A DNA stretch of 62,219 bases from the NCBI GenBank assembly GCA_019449555.1, contig JAGRPN010000191.1:1-62219 (forward strand). The letters are read 5' to 3'. The DNA comes from Ramlibacter sp. Its GTDB lineage: Bacteria; Pseudomonadota; Gammaproteobacteria; Burkholderiales; Burkholderiaceae_C. Of this stretch, positions 18,006 through 28,159 are shown in pieces. The notes beneath the pieces are model-generated. The model was not told where the DNA came from, did not search any database, and worked only from the letters and a program-made list of their open reading frames with translations. The position numbers and the translations under genes were made by a program. Each line of letters begins with the position of its first letter. The first letter of the stretch is position 1.

Positions 18006-19714
18006 CGGGCGGCAGGCCCGTTGCCCCGCAGGAAATCGAAATCGCAGCCGCCATCGGCCTGCAGGACGTGATCCTGGTACAGCTTGGCGTAGCCGCGCGT
18101 CGCACCTGCGGCGCGCTCGGGTAACGCGGCGCGGCGGCGCTCCAGTTCGGCCTCGTCCACCAGCAGGTCGATGCGGCGGTCCTTCACGCTCAGGCGGATG
18201 CGGTCGCCACCCTGCACCAGCGCGAGCGGACCGCCGGCAGCGGACTCCGGGCTCACGTGCAGCACGATCGTGCCGAACGCGGTGCCGCTCATGCGCGCAT
18301 CGGAAATGCGCACCATGTCCTTCACGCCGGCCTGCGCGAGCTTCTTCGGGATCGGCAGGTAGCCGGCTTCGGGCATGCCGCTGCCGCTGGTCGGGCCGGC
18401 GTTTTGCAGCACCAGGAAATCGTCCGCGCGCACGTCGAGTTGCGGATCGTCGATGCGCTCGCTCAGGTCTTCGAGCGACCTGAAAAGCACCACGCGCCCT
18501 TCTTTCTCGAACAGATTCTTGTCGGCGGCGGAGCGCTTGAAGATCGCGCCGCGCGGCGCCAGCGAGCCGAACAGCGCCACGAGGCCGCCGACCGGCTCCA
18601 CCGGCGAGTCGAGCTGGTGCACGATGCGATGGTCGATCCACGCGCCCGCTTCCGCATCGAGCCGCTCGCCGAGCGTTTCGCCTGTGACGCTGACCGTGTC
18701 CAGGTGCAATAGCGGCCGCAACTCGCGTAGCAGCGCCCCCATACCACCGGCGGCATAGAAGTCTTCCATGTAGTGCTCACCGGTCGGCTTGAGGTCAACC
18801 AGCACCGGCGTGCTGTCGCTCAACTGGTTCAGGCGATCCAACGACACCGGGATGCCCAGGCGGCCGGCCACCGCGGTGAGGTGGATGATGCCGTTGGTCG
18901 AGCCGCCCAGCGCCAGCAACACGCGCAATGCGTTTTCCACCGCGTGCGCGGTGATCACCTGGCTGGGCCGGATCGGCTGGCGGATCAACCGCACGGCGGC
19001 GGCGCCGCTCGCTTCGGCCGCTCGCAGCCGGTCCGCATGCACGGCCGGAATCGCGGCCGTGCCCGGCAGCGACATGCCCAGCGCCTCGGCGAGGCAGGCC
19101 ATCGTGCTCGCCGTGCCCATCACGGCGCAGGTGCCGGCCGTCGTGGCGAGCCGGCCTTCGACCGCGTCGATCTCGCGCTGGTCGATCTTGCCGGCGCGAA
19201 AGCTCGCCCAGAAGCGCCGGCAGTCGGTACAGGCCCCGAGACGCTCGCCGTTGTGACGGCTGGTCATCATCGGCCCGGTCACGAGCTGCACGGCGGGCAG
19301 GTCGGCGGCCGCGGCACCCATCAACTGCGCGGGCACCGTCTTGTCGCAGCCGCCGATCAGCACCACCGAATCCATCGGCTGGGCACGGATCATTTCCTCC
19401 ACGTCCATGCTCATGAGGTTGCGGAACATCAGGCTGGTCGGATTGAGGAACACCTCGCCCAGCGAGATCGTCGGGAAATCGATCGGCAGGCCGCCGGCGG
19501 CCAGCACGCCGCGCTTGACCGCGTCGACTAACTCCGGCATCGCGCGGTGGCAGTTGTTGAAACCGGACGGGCTGGAGGCGATGCCCACCACCGGCCGGCG
19601 CAGCAGTTCGTCCGAGTAGCCCATCGACTTGATGAACGAGCGCCGCAGGTACAGCGCGAACCCGCGGTCACCGTAGTTGGTCAGGCCGCCCGCGATGCCT
19701 TGCTGCTTGTCCAT
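18002..19714 (-). CDS. IlvD/Edd-family dehydratase (sugar-acid dehydratase-like)
   Basis: An iron-sulfur dehydratase of 570 residues from ATG 19714 (MDKQQGIAGG). Cluster-binding Cys are in GGCDKTVPA, CTDCRRFW and GTCAVMGTAST; the C-terminal SDARMSGTAFGT is a family signature. The family includes dihydroxy-acid dehydratase, phosphogluconate dehydratase and aldonate dehydratases. The start, the overall length and CTDCRRFW resemble the aldonate (arabinonate/xylonate-type) branch more than true IlvD, but substrate is uncertain. It is flanked by two PEBP genes rather than by sugar-catabolic genes, so context does not resolve function. Confidence 0.85.
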   Translation of the reverse strand: MDKQQGIAGGLTNYGDRGFALYLRRSFIKSMGYSDELLRRPVVGIASSPSGFNNCHRAMPELVDAVKRGVLAAGGLPIDFPTISLGEVFLNPTSLMFRNLMSMDVEEMIRAQPMDSVVLIGGCDKTVPAQLMGAAAADLPAVQLVTGPMMTSRHNGERLGACTDCRRFWASFRAGKIDQREIDAVEGRLATTAGTCAVMGTASTMACLAEALGMSLPGTAAIPAVHADRLRAAEASGAAAVRLIRQPIRPSQVITAHAVENALRVLLALGGSTNGIIHLTAVAGRLGIPVSLDRLNQLSDSTPVLVDLKPTGEHYMEDFYAAGGMGALLRELRPLLHLDTVSVTGETLGERLDAEAGAWIDHRIVHQLDSPVEPVGGLVALFGSLAPRGAIFKRSAADKNLFEKEGRVVLFRSLEDLSERIDDPQLDVRADDFLVLQNAGPTSGSGMPEAGYLPIPKKLAQAGVKDMVRISDARMSGTAFGTIVLHVSPESAAGGPLALVQGGDRIRLSVKDRRIDLLVDEAELERRRAALPERAAGATRGYAKLYQDHVLQADGGCDFDFLRGNGPAAR

Positions 19715-19857
19715 GGCGATTTTCCCGTGCAAATAAAGGCAATGTACCGCTTGCGCCAGCCCATCGGTAGCGGCCCGCGAACGGCGCCCGGGCTGGCGTG
19801 CGCCGCCCGTTCGTTGCATCATCGGTGCCCCCGATCCATCCCCAATAAGGAGAACGC

Positions 19858-20415
19858 ATGAAGCGCACCCTGCTTGCCGCCGCCCTCGTGGCCGGCGGCA
19901 TCTCGCTGGCCCAGGCCGCCGGCTTCGCCCTCACCAGCCCGGACATCAAGCCCAACGCCACGATCGACAAGAAGTTCGAAGCGAATGTCTTCGGCTGTTC
20001 GGGCGAGAACAAGTCGCCGGCGTTGCAGTGGACCGGCGCGCCGAAGGACACCAAGAGCTTCGCCGTCACGGTGTACGACCCCGATGCGCCCACCGGGTCC
20101 GGCTGGTGGCACTGGTCGGTGGTCAACATCCCCGCCAACGTGACGGACCTGAAGCCCGATGCCGGCAACGCGAGCGGCGCCAACTTGCCTCAAGGCGCCA
20201 AGCAGGTGCGCACCGATTTCGGCACGGCCGCCTGGGGCGGCATGTGTCCGCCCGAGGGCGACAAGCCGCACCGCTACGTCTTCACCGTGTACGCACTGAA
20301 AACCGACAAGCTCGACGTTCCGGCCGACGCCACCGCGGCGATGGCGGGCTTCATGATCAACGGCAACGCGATCGGCAAGGCGTCCTTCACCGGCAAGTAC
20401 GGCAGGAAGAAGTAA
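19858..20415 (+). CDS. YbhB/YbcL-family PEBP-like protein, secreted (copy 2)
   Basis: A 185-residue PEBP-like protein with a signal peptide (MKRTLLAAALVAGGISLAQA, cleavage after AQA), so probably periplasmic. The same motifs as copy 1 are present: SGENKSPALQWTGAP, TVYDPDAPTGSGWWHW, CPPEGDKPHRYVF. Good Shine-Dalgarno (AAGGAG). Its upstream segment 19809-19825 matches 17402-17418 upstream of copy 1 at 16 of 17 bases, so the duplication included the promoter-proximal region. Function unknown; the protein may bind phospholipid head groups or anions (family-level inference). Confidence 0.9.
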   Translation: MKRTLLAAALVAGGISLAQAAGFALTSPDIKPNATIDKKFEANVFGCSGENKSPALQWTGAPKDTKSFAVTVYDPDAPTGSGWWHWSVVNIPANVTDLKPDAGNASGANLPQGAKQVRTDFGTAAWGGMCPPEGDKPHRYVFTVYALKTDKLDVPADATAAMAGFMINGNAIGKASFTGKYGRKK

Positions 20416-20454
20416 CCCGCCGTCAGGCCGCGCCCGCACGGCGTTGGCGGGGGA

Positions 20455-20969
20455 TCGGCACGGCTCGCGCGGCGGGCAAGACGATCGCGCTGGAGCCGGA
20501 ATTTGCCGAGCGGCTCCGCGCGGCGCGGCGCGAGGCCCGCTTCCTGGGCGCGTCGGTGCCGAACTATTTTCGCCAGCCGTACGGGCACGGCTGGGCGCTG
20601 GTCGGAGACGCCGGCTACAACAAGGACCCGATCACGGCGCAGGGGATCACCAACGCCTTCCGCGACGCGGAGCGGTGCGCGGTCGCCCTGGACGAAGCGC
20701 TGGGCGGCGCGCGCCCGTTCGAGGCGGCAATGCACGATTACCAGCGCGCGCGTGACGAACAGGTGCTGGCGATGTACGAATTCACCTGCCAGCTGGCGAC
20801 GCTCGAGCCTGCGCCACCGGAAATGCAGCGGCTGTTCGGTGCCATCCAAGGCAACCAGGATGCGATGGACGCTTTCGTGCGGATGAACGCCGGGACCGAT
20901 TCGCCGGCGGAATTCTTTTCGCCGCGCAATGTCGGCAGCATCATGGCCGCCGCACAGGTTGCGCTCTGA
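20455..20969 (+). pseudogene. 5'-truncated FAD-dependent monooxygenase remnant
   Basis: An open frame ending at 20969 encodes the C-terminal part of a FAD-dependent oxidoreductase: GWALVGDAGYNKDPITAQG is the second FAD-binding motif (GD...P..G.G), followed by a typical helical C-terminus (NAFRDAERCAVALDEAL). The N-terminal Rossmann region and any credible start are missing; sequence identity to the family stops just after the PEBP stop codon. Family members are about 380-400 residues, so over half is lost. Probably a deletion relic. Confidence 0.75.
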
Positions 20970-20988
20970 GAGGGGCGGCCGTTCGTCC

Positions 20989-22206
20989 TCAACGCGCCGG
21001 CGCGAGGCGCTGCAGCGCGCCCAGGCTGGAGCCCAGGATCACCCACGCCTGCAATATGAAACCGGCCAGCGCCAGCCACAGGCACGCGGGCTCGCCCCAG
21101 GAAGCGCCCACCCAGCCGCCGAGCGCCGCCCCGATCGGGCGCGCGCCCGCGTTGACGGCGAGAAACACCGACGAGACCCGGCCCAGCATGGCCCCCGGCG
21201 TGACGCTCTGGCGCAAGGTCGTCGAGGTGATGGTCCAGACGATCGGGCCGGCGCCGAACAGGAAGAACGACGCCGCGGCCAGCACACCGGCCGGCAGCCA
21301 AAGCGTGGCGACCATCGTGGCCGCGGCCAGCACCGACACCGCGGGGCCGAGCTGGATCGCGCGGCCAAGCGGCATCGCCGCCAACAGGCGCGACGCGAGC
21401 AGCGCTCCCGCCACCATGCCCGCGCCATAAGTGCCCAGCGTGAAGCCCACGGCCTGGGCGCTCAGGCCGAGCACCCGCACCGCATAGGGCACGTAGGCCG
21501 CCTGCAGCACGAACCAGGAAATGTTCCAGGCCACGCCGGTCAGCAGCATCGGACGCAAGAACGGCTGGCGCCACACGAACAGCGCGCCATCCTTGATCTC
21601 CAGCATCGGGTGGCGCGGCGGCGCGGGTTCACGCCGCAGCTCGACCAGCCGCCACAGCAGTGCGACCGCCGTCGCCGACAGGACGGCTGCCAGTACGAAG
21701 GCCGCCGACGCGCCCGCCCAGGCCACCAGCGCGCCGGCCAGCGCCGGCCCAGCCGCGTACGCGGCGCTGCGCGCCAGCTCGAGCCGTCCGTTCGCGCGCG
21801 CCAGCAGGTGAGCAGGCACCAGCGCCGGCACGAGCGCCGGTGCCGCGACACTGAACCCGACGGTGCCGACCGCGCCCACGAAACCGGCGACCGCCAGCCA
21901 CGCGATGGACAGCTGCGCCGTGAGCACCATCGCGAGCAATGCCAATAACGACAAGGCCCGCAGCCCTTCCGCGATCACCATCAGTGCGCGCCGCGACACG
22001 CGGTCGGCCAATAGCCCCAGCGGAATCGACAGCAGCAGGAAGGGCAGCGTCTGCACCGCCGCCAGCGTCCCGATCTCGCCCGGTCCGGCCTGCAGCGCCA
22101 GCACGGCCACGAGCGGCACCGCGGCCAGGCTCAGCTGTTCGGCCGACTGGGCCGCGAGGTTGGACCAGGCCAGGGCAATGAACGGGCGGGAGGAAGCGGC
22201 GTGCAT
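20989..22206 (-). CDS. MFS transporter
   Basis: A 405-residue major-facilitator protein with about 12 hydrophobic helices. The loop 2-3 signature is recognisable as GLLADRVSRRALM. The first helix region reads FIALAWSNLAAQSAEQLSL, resembling the enterobactin-exporter/macrolide-efflux type (MFS_3-like). An efflux role for a small hydrophobic compound is likely, but substrate is unknown. No clear ribosome-binding site precedes ATG 22206. It ends 20 bases from the flavoprotein remnant on the opposite strand. Confidence 0.85.
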   Translation of the reverse strand: MHAASSRPFIALAWSNLAAQSAEQLSLAAVPLVAVLALQAGPGEIGTLAAVQTLPFLLLSIPLGLLADRVSRRALMVIAEGLRALSLLALLAMVLTAQLSIAWLAVAGFVGAVGTVGFSVAAPALVPALVPAHLLARANGRLELARSAAYAAGPALAGALVAWAGASAAFVLAAVLSATAVALLWRLVELRREPAPPRHPMLEIKDGALFVWRQPFLRPMLLTGVAWNISWFVLQAAYVPYAVRVLGLSAQAVGFTLGTYGAGMVAGALLASRLLAAMPLGRAIQLGPAVSVLAAATMVATLWLPAGVLAAASFFLFGAGPIVWTITSTTLRQSVTPGAMLGRVSSVFLAVNAGARPIGAALGGWVGASWGEPACLWLALAGFILQAWVILGSSLGALQRLAPAR

Positions 22207-22299
22207 GGGATCAGCGGATCGGGAAGACCCGATCGTGCGCGATGCGCGCCGCCCGCACCGGCTGTTTACGGACCTGTGAATGGGCCCGCCGGCAGCCCA

Positions 22300-23076
22300 T
22301 CAGAGGCTGTTGACCAGATGCCCGCCATCGACCGGGATCACGGCGCCGGTCATGTAGCCCGATGCGTCGGAGGCCAGCAGCAGCAGCGGGCCATCGAGAT
22401 CGGGCATCTGGCCCACGCGCTTCAGGGGCACACGGGCGATCAGCGCTTGCCCCGTCGGGGAGCGCAGCAGGTCGCGATTGATGTCGGTTTCGAAATAGCC
22501 GGGCGCCAGCGCATTCACGCGGATGCCGTGCTCCGCCCATTCCAGCGCCAGCGCCTTGGTCAACTGCACCACCGCCGCCTTGGTCGCGGCGTAGGCCGCC
22601 ACCTGCGGCCGCACCCGCAGCCCGAGGATCGACGCGATGTTGACGATCGTGCCGGGCTGGCCGGCCCGGACCAGCTCGCGCGCGGCTGCCTGCGCGACGC
22701 GGAACACGCCCGACAGATTCACATCGACGACGGCCATCCAGTCCTGCTCCGGCAGATCGATGCTGGGCGCCCGCGCCACGGTGCCGGCGTTGTTCACGAC
22801 GATGCGCGGCACGCCGAGCTCGGTGCCCGCTTGCGCGAACGCCTCACGCACGCTGTCCGCGTCGGTGACGTCGCACTCATAGGCGCGCACGTCGGCGGAC
22901 CGGCCCACCGCGGCGCCGATCTCGACCGCCATCCGGCGCCCCAATTCGATGCGGCGGCCGATCAACGCGACGCGCGCGCCATGCGCCGCCAGCACGCGCG
23001 CGAAGTGCAGGCCCAGCCCGCTGAAGGCGCCCGTGACGAGGGCGGTGCGTCCCTGCAGGTCGAAAGTCGTGGTCAT
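22300..23076 (-). CDS. SDR-family NAD(P)-dependent oxidoreductase
   Basis: A 258-residue classical short-chain dehydrogenase. TGAFSGLGLHFA (TGxxxGxG cofactor loop, about 14-25), NNAGTV, catalytic Ser in NIASILG, and YAATKAAV (Tyr-x3-Lys) are all present. The basic residues after beta-2 (GRRIELGRR) favour NADPH. Substrate unknown. Single gene between MFS (93 bases away) and divergent hemG. Confidence 0.87.
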   Translation of the reverse strand: MTTTFDLQGRTALVTGAFSGLGLHFARVLAAHGARVALIGRRIELGRRMAVEIGAAVGRSADVRAYECDVTDADSVREAFAQAGTELGVPRIVVNNAGTVARAPSIDLPEQDWMAVVDVNLSGVFRVAQAAARELVRAGQPGTIVNIASILGLRVRPQVAAYAATKAAVVQLTKALALEWAEHGIRVNALAPGYFETDINRDLLRSPTGQALIARVPLKRVGQMPDLDGPLLLLASDASGYMTGAVIPVDGGHLVNSL

Positions 23077-23159
23077 GCGCTGCTCCTTCGAGGGTCGGGC
23101 TGCGAAGGTTAACGCATCGCAGGCAACCGCGCAGTCGCGCCGCTTAAGATAGCGGCGCC

Positions 23160-23687
23160 ATGGCGCATATCCTGATCCTGTACTCCACCACCGACGGGCA
23201 CACTCTCAAGATCTGCCGGCACCTGCAGCAGGTGCTCGAGCAGCAATCGAATCGGGTGACGATGAAATCGGTGGACGAGGAGCCCGGCGTGGACATCGCG
23301 CCCTACGACAAGGTGGTCGTCGGAGCGCGCATCCGCTACGGCAAGCACACGCCGCAGGTATTCGAATTCGCCCGCTCGCACCGGCAGGCACTGGACGCGA
23401 AGCCGAACGCGTTCTTCACCGTGAACGTGGTGGCGCGCAAGCCGGAGAAGAACAGCCCCGACACGAACCCCTACATGCGCAAGTTCCTGGCGCGCAGCGC
23501 CTGGCGGCCGAAACTGCTGGGGGTGTTCGCCGGCCGCATCGATTACAGGCGCTACGGCTTCTGGGACCGGCAGGTGATCCGCTTCATCATGTGGATCACC
23601 AAGGGGCCGACCGCGCCCGACACGGACGTGGAGTTCACCGACTGGGCCAAAGTGGAGTCGTTCGCCCGGCGGGTCAGCGAGATGTAG
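23160..23687 (+). CDS. hemG: Menaquinone/quinone-dependent protoporphyrinogen IX oxidase
   Basis: Flavodoxin-like enzyme that oxidises protoporphyrinogen IX to protoporphyrin IX in haem synthesis, passing electrons to the respiratory quinone pool. The 175 residues contain the FMN phosphate loop YSTTDGHT (about 9-16) and the HemG-typical insertion region NPYMRKFL...FAGRIDYRRYGFWDRQVIRFIMW. The start lies directly behind an 8-bp inverted repeat (23137-23144/23151-23158) containing TAAGAT; no Shine-Dalgarno exists, so the mRNA may be leaderless. HemG is usual in gammaproteobacteria; a betaproteobacterial copy is less common. Confidence 0.85.
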   Translation: MAHILILYSTTDGHTLKICRHLQQVLEQQSNRVTMKSVDEEPGVDIAPYDKVVVGARIRYGKHTPQVFEFARSHRQALDAKPNAFFTVNVVARKPEKNSPDTNPYMRKFLARSAWRPKLLGVFAGRIDYRRYGFWDRQVIRFIMWITKGPTAPDTDVEFTDWAKVESFARRVSEM

Positions 23688-23705
23688 CGGGCCGGAGAAA
23701 TCGCC

Positions 23706-26700
23706 TCACTGCCAGCCGGCCAAGGCCTGCCGCGTCCGCTCCCACAAGTCCTGCAACGCGGCCGCGCGCTGTGCCGCGTCGGCTGGAACGCTTCCGTCCT
23801 GAGCCGCGTCCTCCAGCGCCTGCGCCGCCTCATGGATCGCGTTGGCGCCGACGTTGCTCGCACCCCCCTTGAGCGCGTGCGCCGCCGCGGCCAGCGCGCG
23901 TGCGTCCTGCGCGGCCAATGCTTGGGCAATGGTTGCGAGCCGCGTTGGCGTGTCGTGCAGGAACAGGCCGATCACCTCGTGCGTCATGGTCAGCGCTTCG
24001 TCGTCGAATTCCCTGAATTCCTCCAGCCGCGCGAAATCCATCAGCACGGGTTCCGGCACCTGCGGCGCGGCACGTTCGGCGGCTGGCCCGTCGCGCTGCT
24101 GGGCGAGCGCCACCCAGCGCTCCAGCGCCTGCGCCAGCGCCGCCACATGCAGCGGCTTCGTCAGATAGTCGTCCATGCCGGCGGCCTCGCAGCGCAACCG
24201 GTCCTCGGCCGAAGCCGCGGCGGTGAGCGCGATGATCGGCGGCGCGTCGTCACCCCACGCGGCCTGGATCTGCCGCGTCGCCTGCAACCCGTCGACGTCC
24301 GGCATGTTCACGTCCATCAGCACCGCGCCCAGCCGCAGGCCATTCGCGGTGGCGTGGGCGACCGCCTGCACCGCCTCCCGCCCGTCGGTGGCCGTGAGGA
24401 TGTCGTAGCCCAGCTTGACCAGCATCGCGCACGCCACCTTCAGGTTCACGGCGTTGTCGTCGGCCACCAGCACCGTGACGTTCTTGCGCGCGTCGGGTGC
24501 GACGCCGGGGGAGCGGCCGCTGTCCGCCACTTGCGGCGAGATGCAGCGCACCAGTGTCTCGAACAACTGGTTCTGCCGCGCGGGCTTGAGCAGGCGCGCC
24601 GCGAACAGCAAGGCGCTCTCGTCCGCGGCCGGCATGAACCCCGAACTCAGCAGCACGACGGGAATGGCCTCCCAGCCTGGCTGGGCCTTCAGTGCCTGGG
24701 CGACGGCCACGCCGTCCATCCCCGGCATGTGCATGTCCGTGATGATCACGTCCGGAAGCTGCGCCGCACTCTTCATCCATTCGAGTGCGTGGGCACCCGA
24801 ATCCACACCCGCCACCGCCATGCCCCACGATTGAAGCTGGCGCGTGAGGATGCGCACATTGGTCGCGTGATCGTCCACGATCAGCGCCCCCTTGCCCTGC
24901 AGCAGGCTCGCATCGGCCATGCCCGGGGTCGGGGCGAGTTCGGTTGCCGGTGCGGCCACGGTGAACCAGAAGGTCGAGCCCCGGCCCGGCGTGCTCTCCA
25001 CGCCCATCTGGCCTCCCATCAGTTCGACCAGCCGTTTGCAGATCGCCAGCCCGAGCCCGGTGCCGCCGTACTTGCGCGTGGTGGACGCATCGACCTGGGT
25101 GAATGCTTCGAACAGCGATGCGAGGCGCTCCGGCGGGATGCCGATGCCGCTGTCGGCGACGCGGAATTCCAGCACGCAATTGCCCTTGCCGTCGTCGGCG
25201 TGCAGACAACGCACATGCACCGCCACTTCGCCGCTGGCGGTGAACTTCACGGCGTTGTTGATCAGGTTGATCAGCACCTGGCGCAGGCGCGTCACGTCGC
25301 CCTTGATCGCGGCGGGCACGGCGGTCTCGCCGTCCTCGGCCATGTCGATGATGAGCTCGAGCCCCTTCTCGCGCGCCCGTGGCGCGGCGATGTCGCACGC
25401 CTCCTCGACGGCGCCGCGCACGCTCACCGGCTCGATCTCCAGTTCCAGCTTGCCCGATTCGATCTTCGAGAAGTCGAGTACGTCGTTGATCACGGCGAGC
25501 AGCTGGTCGCTCGACAGGCGAATGGTCTGCAGGTAATCGCGCTGCTCGGCGTCCAGCGCCGTCTCAGCCAGCAGCGTGCTCATGCCGACGACCCCGTTCA
25601 ACGGCGTGCGGATCTCGTGGCTCATGGTGGCGAGGAAGGCCGCCTTCGCGCGCGCCGCTGCCAGCGCTTCCTCGCGCGATGCCGCCAGCTCCGCCGTGCG
25701 ACGCTGCACGCGCGCCTCCAGGCTCTCGTTGGCTTCGCGCAGCGCCTGCGCATCGGCCTTGACCCGCTCCCGGTACGCGGCGAGCTGGTTGGCGCTGTCG
25801 TGCAGCACCTGCGACAGCCGATGCACTTCGTAGATGCGCGTGCCGCTTTCGGGCGCCGGCACCTCGCCGCGGCCCAGCTGTTCGGCCGCGCTGCTCAGGT
25901 TGCGCAGGCGCCGGCCGATGCCTTTGGCGATGAAGAACGCGATCGCGCTTCCGAGCAGGATCAGCAGCACCATGGCGGCGAGCGACGTCCTGAAGGCGCG
26001 ACTGATGTCGGAGGTGAAATCGCTTTCCGGCGCCGCCACCACGAGCGTCCAGTGCAGGCCCTGCGCTTCGCCGAACGGACGCTGCACCATCAACAGGGCG
26101 TCACCGGCCGTCGGCAGCCGCTGCAAGGCGGTGTTGGTGGCTACCGTGTCTTCGCTGCGGCTGGCCCACAATTTCTGCAGCGCGGCGAAGCTCTCCCGGA
26201 TCACCGGGTTGGCGCTGGCTTGCGGGCCGGTGCGCTGGAACTTGCCGGCGGCGCTCGTGACGAGCGGGTCCCCGGCCGAACTGGCGACCAGCAAGCCCTT
26301 CTCGTCCACGACGAAAGCCGCGCCGTGCGAGCTGATGCGCTGCGTGCGCAGCATGTCAGCCAGATGCTGCAGGTACAGGTCGGCGCCGAACACACCGGCC
26401 GCGCCGCCATCGGCGTCGTACACCGGCTGCGACAGGCTGACCATCAGCTGCCGGCCGGAGGCGGCCACTTGAACCGGCGTGAACACGCGGCCTTTCGCGC
26501 TGAGCGCACCGGCGTACCACGGCGTGCTGCGCGGCTCGAAATTGCGCACTTCCGGATCCAGCGGCCGGCTGCGATCGCCCGGCTGCCGCAGCTGGAAGAA
26601 TTCCCGGCCCATCCCGGCCGGCTTGCGGATGCCGACCCGCGCGCCGTCGGCGGTTCTTTCCAGTCCGAAGTACTCGCCGCGCAGGTTGCCGAAATGCATC

Positions 26701-27026
26701 ACCGCCACATCGGGTGACTGGCGCGTGAGGGCGAATGCCATCGGCTCGAACTGCGCCGGGTTGCGCAGCCAATTGCGCGCGCGTTCGAGGTCGCCGTCGG
26801 CCACCCGCTCGGGGAAGACGCCGTCCAGCACGTCGTGCACCTGCTGCACATGCGCTTCGGTGCTCGCCTGGACCAGCGCGGCCACCTGCGTGAGGATCTT
26901 GCCGGCCAGGTCGTCTACGGCGTTCGTGCTGGCGCGCGACATCATCCACAGCACCAGCAGCGCCGGCACGGTCGCCAGCAGAACCAGGCTCGCCGCGAGG
27001 ATGCGGCGCAGCGAGAACATCCTCAT
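23706..27026 (-). CDS. Hybrid sensor histidine kinase with two receivers and Hpt
   Basis: A BarA-like phosphorelay kinase of 1106 residues. Order: N-terminal helix ([20 protein letters not shown]), a long periplasmic Cache-type sensor (about 30-330), a second helix, a HAMP-like/coiled-coil linker, HisKA with the acceptor His near 470 ([14 protein letters not shown]), HATPase ([16 protein letters not shown]), receiver 1 ([12 protein letters not shown]), receiver 2 ([12 protein letters not shown]) and Hpt with the relay His near 1050 ([13 protein letters not shown]). ATG 27026 follows the stop of the receiver-cyclase gene by 14 bases, so the two form an operon and probably one signalling pathway. 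Ligand unknown. Confidence 0.93.
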   Translation of the reverse strand: MRMFSLRRILAASLVLLATVPALLVLWMMSRASTNAVDDLAGKILTQVAALVQASTEAHVQQVHDVLDGVFPERVADGDLERARNWLRNPAQFEPMAFALTRQSPDVAVMHFGNLRGEYFGLERTADGARVGIRKPAGMGREFFQLRQPGDRSRPLDPEVRNFEPRSTPWYAGALSAKGRVFTPVQVAASGRQLMVSLSQPVYDADGGAAGVFGADLYLQHLADMLRTQRISSHGAAFVVDEKGLLVASSAGDPLVTSAAGKFQRTGPQASANPVIRESFAALQKLWASRSEDTVATNTALQRLPTAGDALLMVQRPFGEAQGLHWTLVVAAPESDFTSDISRAFRTSLAAMVLLILLGSAIAFFIAKGIGRRLRNLSSAAEQLGRGEVPAPESGTRIYEVHRLSQVLHDSANQLAAYRERVKADAQALREANESLEARVQRRTAELAASREEALAAARAKAAFLATMSHEIRTPLNGVVGMSTLLAETALDAEQRDYLQTIRLSSDQLLAVINDVLDFSKIESGKLELEIEPVSVRGAVEEACDIAAPRAREKGLELIIDMAEDGETAVPAAIKGDVTRLRQVLINLINNAVKFTASGEVAVHVRCLHADDGKGNCVLEFRVADSGIGIPPERLASLFEAFTQVDASTTRKYGGTGLGLAICKRLVELMGGQMGVESTPGRGSTFWFTVAAPATELAPTPGMADASLLQGKGALIVDDHATNVRILTRQLQSWGMAVAGVDSGAHALEWMKSAAQLPDVIITDMHMPGMDGVAVAQALKAQPGWEAIPVVLLSSGFMPAADESALLFAARLLKPARQNQLFETLVRCISPQVADSGRSPGVAPDARKNVTVLVADDNAVNLKVACAMLVKLGYDILTATDGREAVQAVAHATANGLRLGAVLMDVNMPDVDGLQATRQIQAAWGDDAPPIIALTAAASAEDRLRCEAAGMDDYLTKPLHVAALAQALERWVALAQQRDGPAAERAAPQVPEPVLMDFARLEEFREFDDEALTMTHEVIGLFLHDTPTRLATIAQALAAQDARALAAAAHALKGGASNVGANAIHEAAQALEDAAQDGSVPADAAQRAAALQDLWERTRQALAGWQ

Positions 27027-27040
27027 GGGCCCGTGCCCTT

Positions 27041-28159
27041 TCACAGGGCCAGGCCTGCGAGTTCCACCGCATCCATCGGAGCTGAGCGGCCCGGCAGGTT
27101 GACCAGCGCCCGCGCGCCCGTCTTCACGGCCCCGGTGACCGCGCGCAGCGCGGCAACGCTGGCGATGATCGGCCATCCTAGAGCGCGTCCCTGCCGTTGC
27201 AGCAATATGGTGGCGCTCACCGCGTCGCCTACCGGCAGCGTCTGCGGCGCGCCGCCGTGCAGCGGGTCCTGCAGCACGGTAAGAGTGACGGCGCCGGTGT
27301 GCAGGGCCACATTCACTTCGAAGGGCGGCAGCTTGCGCGCCGGATACCGGGCCTGCAGGTATTCGCGGATGCCGCGGGTGGATTCGACCAGGCCGAGGGC
27401 GGCCCGCGCCGCGCGCAGGCCATGACTCACCGTCTGGGTGTCGCTGTCGGGCGCGAAGATCGCGAGCAGTCCCTCGCCGACGAAACGCATATGGCGCGCT
27501 CCGAACAGGTGCACCGTGTCGTTGGCGCTGCCGTAGAACTTCTTCACCAGGTCGGCGAGCTCCTCCGAGTTGAGTTTTTCCGCCACGGTGGCGTAGTTCG
27601 GGATGTCCACGAACAGCACGGTGGCGCTCGCGAGTCGCTCGTCCGCGTCGCCGCCCTCGCCGCCCGGCCAACGCTCGCTGAGCTCGGCCGCGAGGCGTTG
27701 CTCGTACAGGCGCGCCAGCTGATGCTTCTGCTGCACGAGTGCCTCCTGCACTGCGGCGTCAACCGCCATGGCCTGCAGGCTCGCCTGGACCGCGCGTTTG
27801 TTCAACTGCGCCTCGACCGCCTGGCGCAGCTCCGCGGCGCGAAACGGCTTGGTGATGTAGTCGTCCGCACCGGTGGTCATGCCGATGCGCATATGGGCAC
27901 GCTCCTGCAGCGAGGTGAGCAGGATGACGGGCATGGCCGCGGTGGCCTGCTCGGCCCGCAGCGCGGCGAGGATCTCGAAGCCGTTGAGCCCCGGCATCTG
28001 CACGTCGCTGATGACCAGATCGGGCGCGCCATGCCGTACCAGCGAAAGGCCCTGCGTGCCGTCTTCGGCCGCGAGCACCTCGTGCCCGTCCTTCTTCAGG
28101 ACGGACGCGATCAGCATGCGGGTGCTCGCATCGTCCTCCACGACGACAATCAGGGCCAT
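27041..28159 (-). CDS. Response regulator with degenerate class III cyclase domain
   Basis: A 372-residue protein: receiver domain (1-120; D9/D10, phosphoacceptor D52, K104), a coiled-coil linker (about 125-170) and a class III adenylyl/guanylyl cyclase-like domain (about 178-370). The first metal Asp is present (D185 in LFVDIPNY), but 44 residues later, exactly where the second metal Asp is expected, the protein has E229 (RFVGEG). The substrate-binding Lys position is R225, and the Asn/Arg catalytic pair expected after GD is replaced in VGDAVSATILLQ. It may be a weak or inactive cyclase acting as a regulatory domain. Upstream partner of the hybrid kinase. Confidence 0.88.
   Translation of the reverse strand: MALIVVVEDDASTRMLIASVLKKDGHEVLAAEDGTQGLSLVRHGAPDLVISDVQMPGLNGFEILAALRAEQATAAMPVILLTSLQERAHMRIGMTTGADDYITKPFRAAELRQAVEAQLNKRAVQASLQAMAVDAAVQEALVQQKHQLARLYEQRLAAELSERWPGGEGGDADERLASATVLFVDIPNYATVAEKLNSEELADLVKKFYGSANDTVHLFGARHMRFVGEGLLAIFAPDSDTQTVSHGLRAARAALGLVESTRGIREYLQARYPARKLPPFEVNVALHTGAVTLTVLQDPLHGGAPQTLPVGDAVSATILLQRQGRALGWPIIASVAALRAVTGAVKTGARALVNLPGRSAPMDAVELAGLAL

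Noticed and set aside
18002-19714. Assignment as the biosynthetic dihydroxy-acid dehydratase ilvD.
   Set aside because: The motifs and setting fit the aldonate-type branch at least as well, and no branched-chain amino acid genes are nearby.
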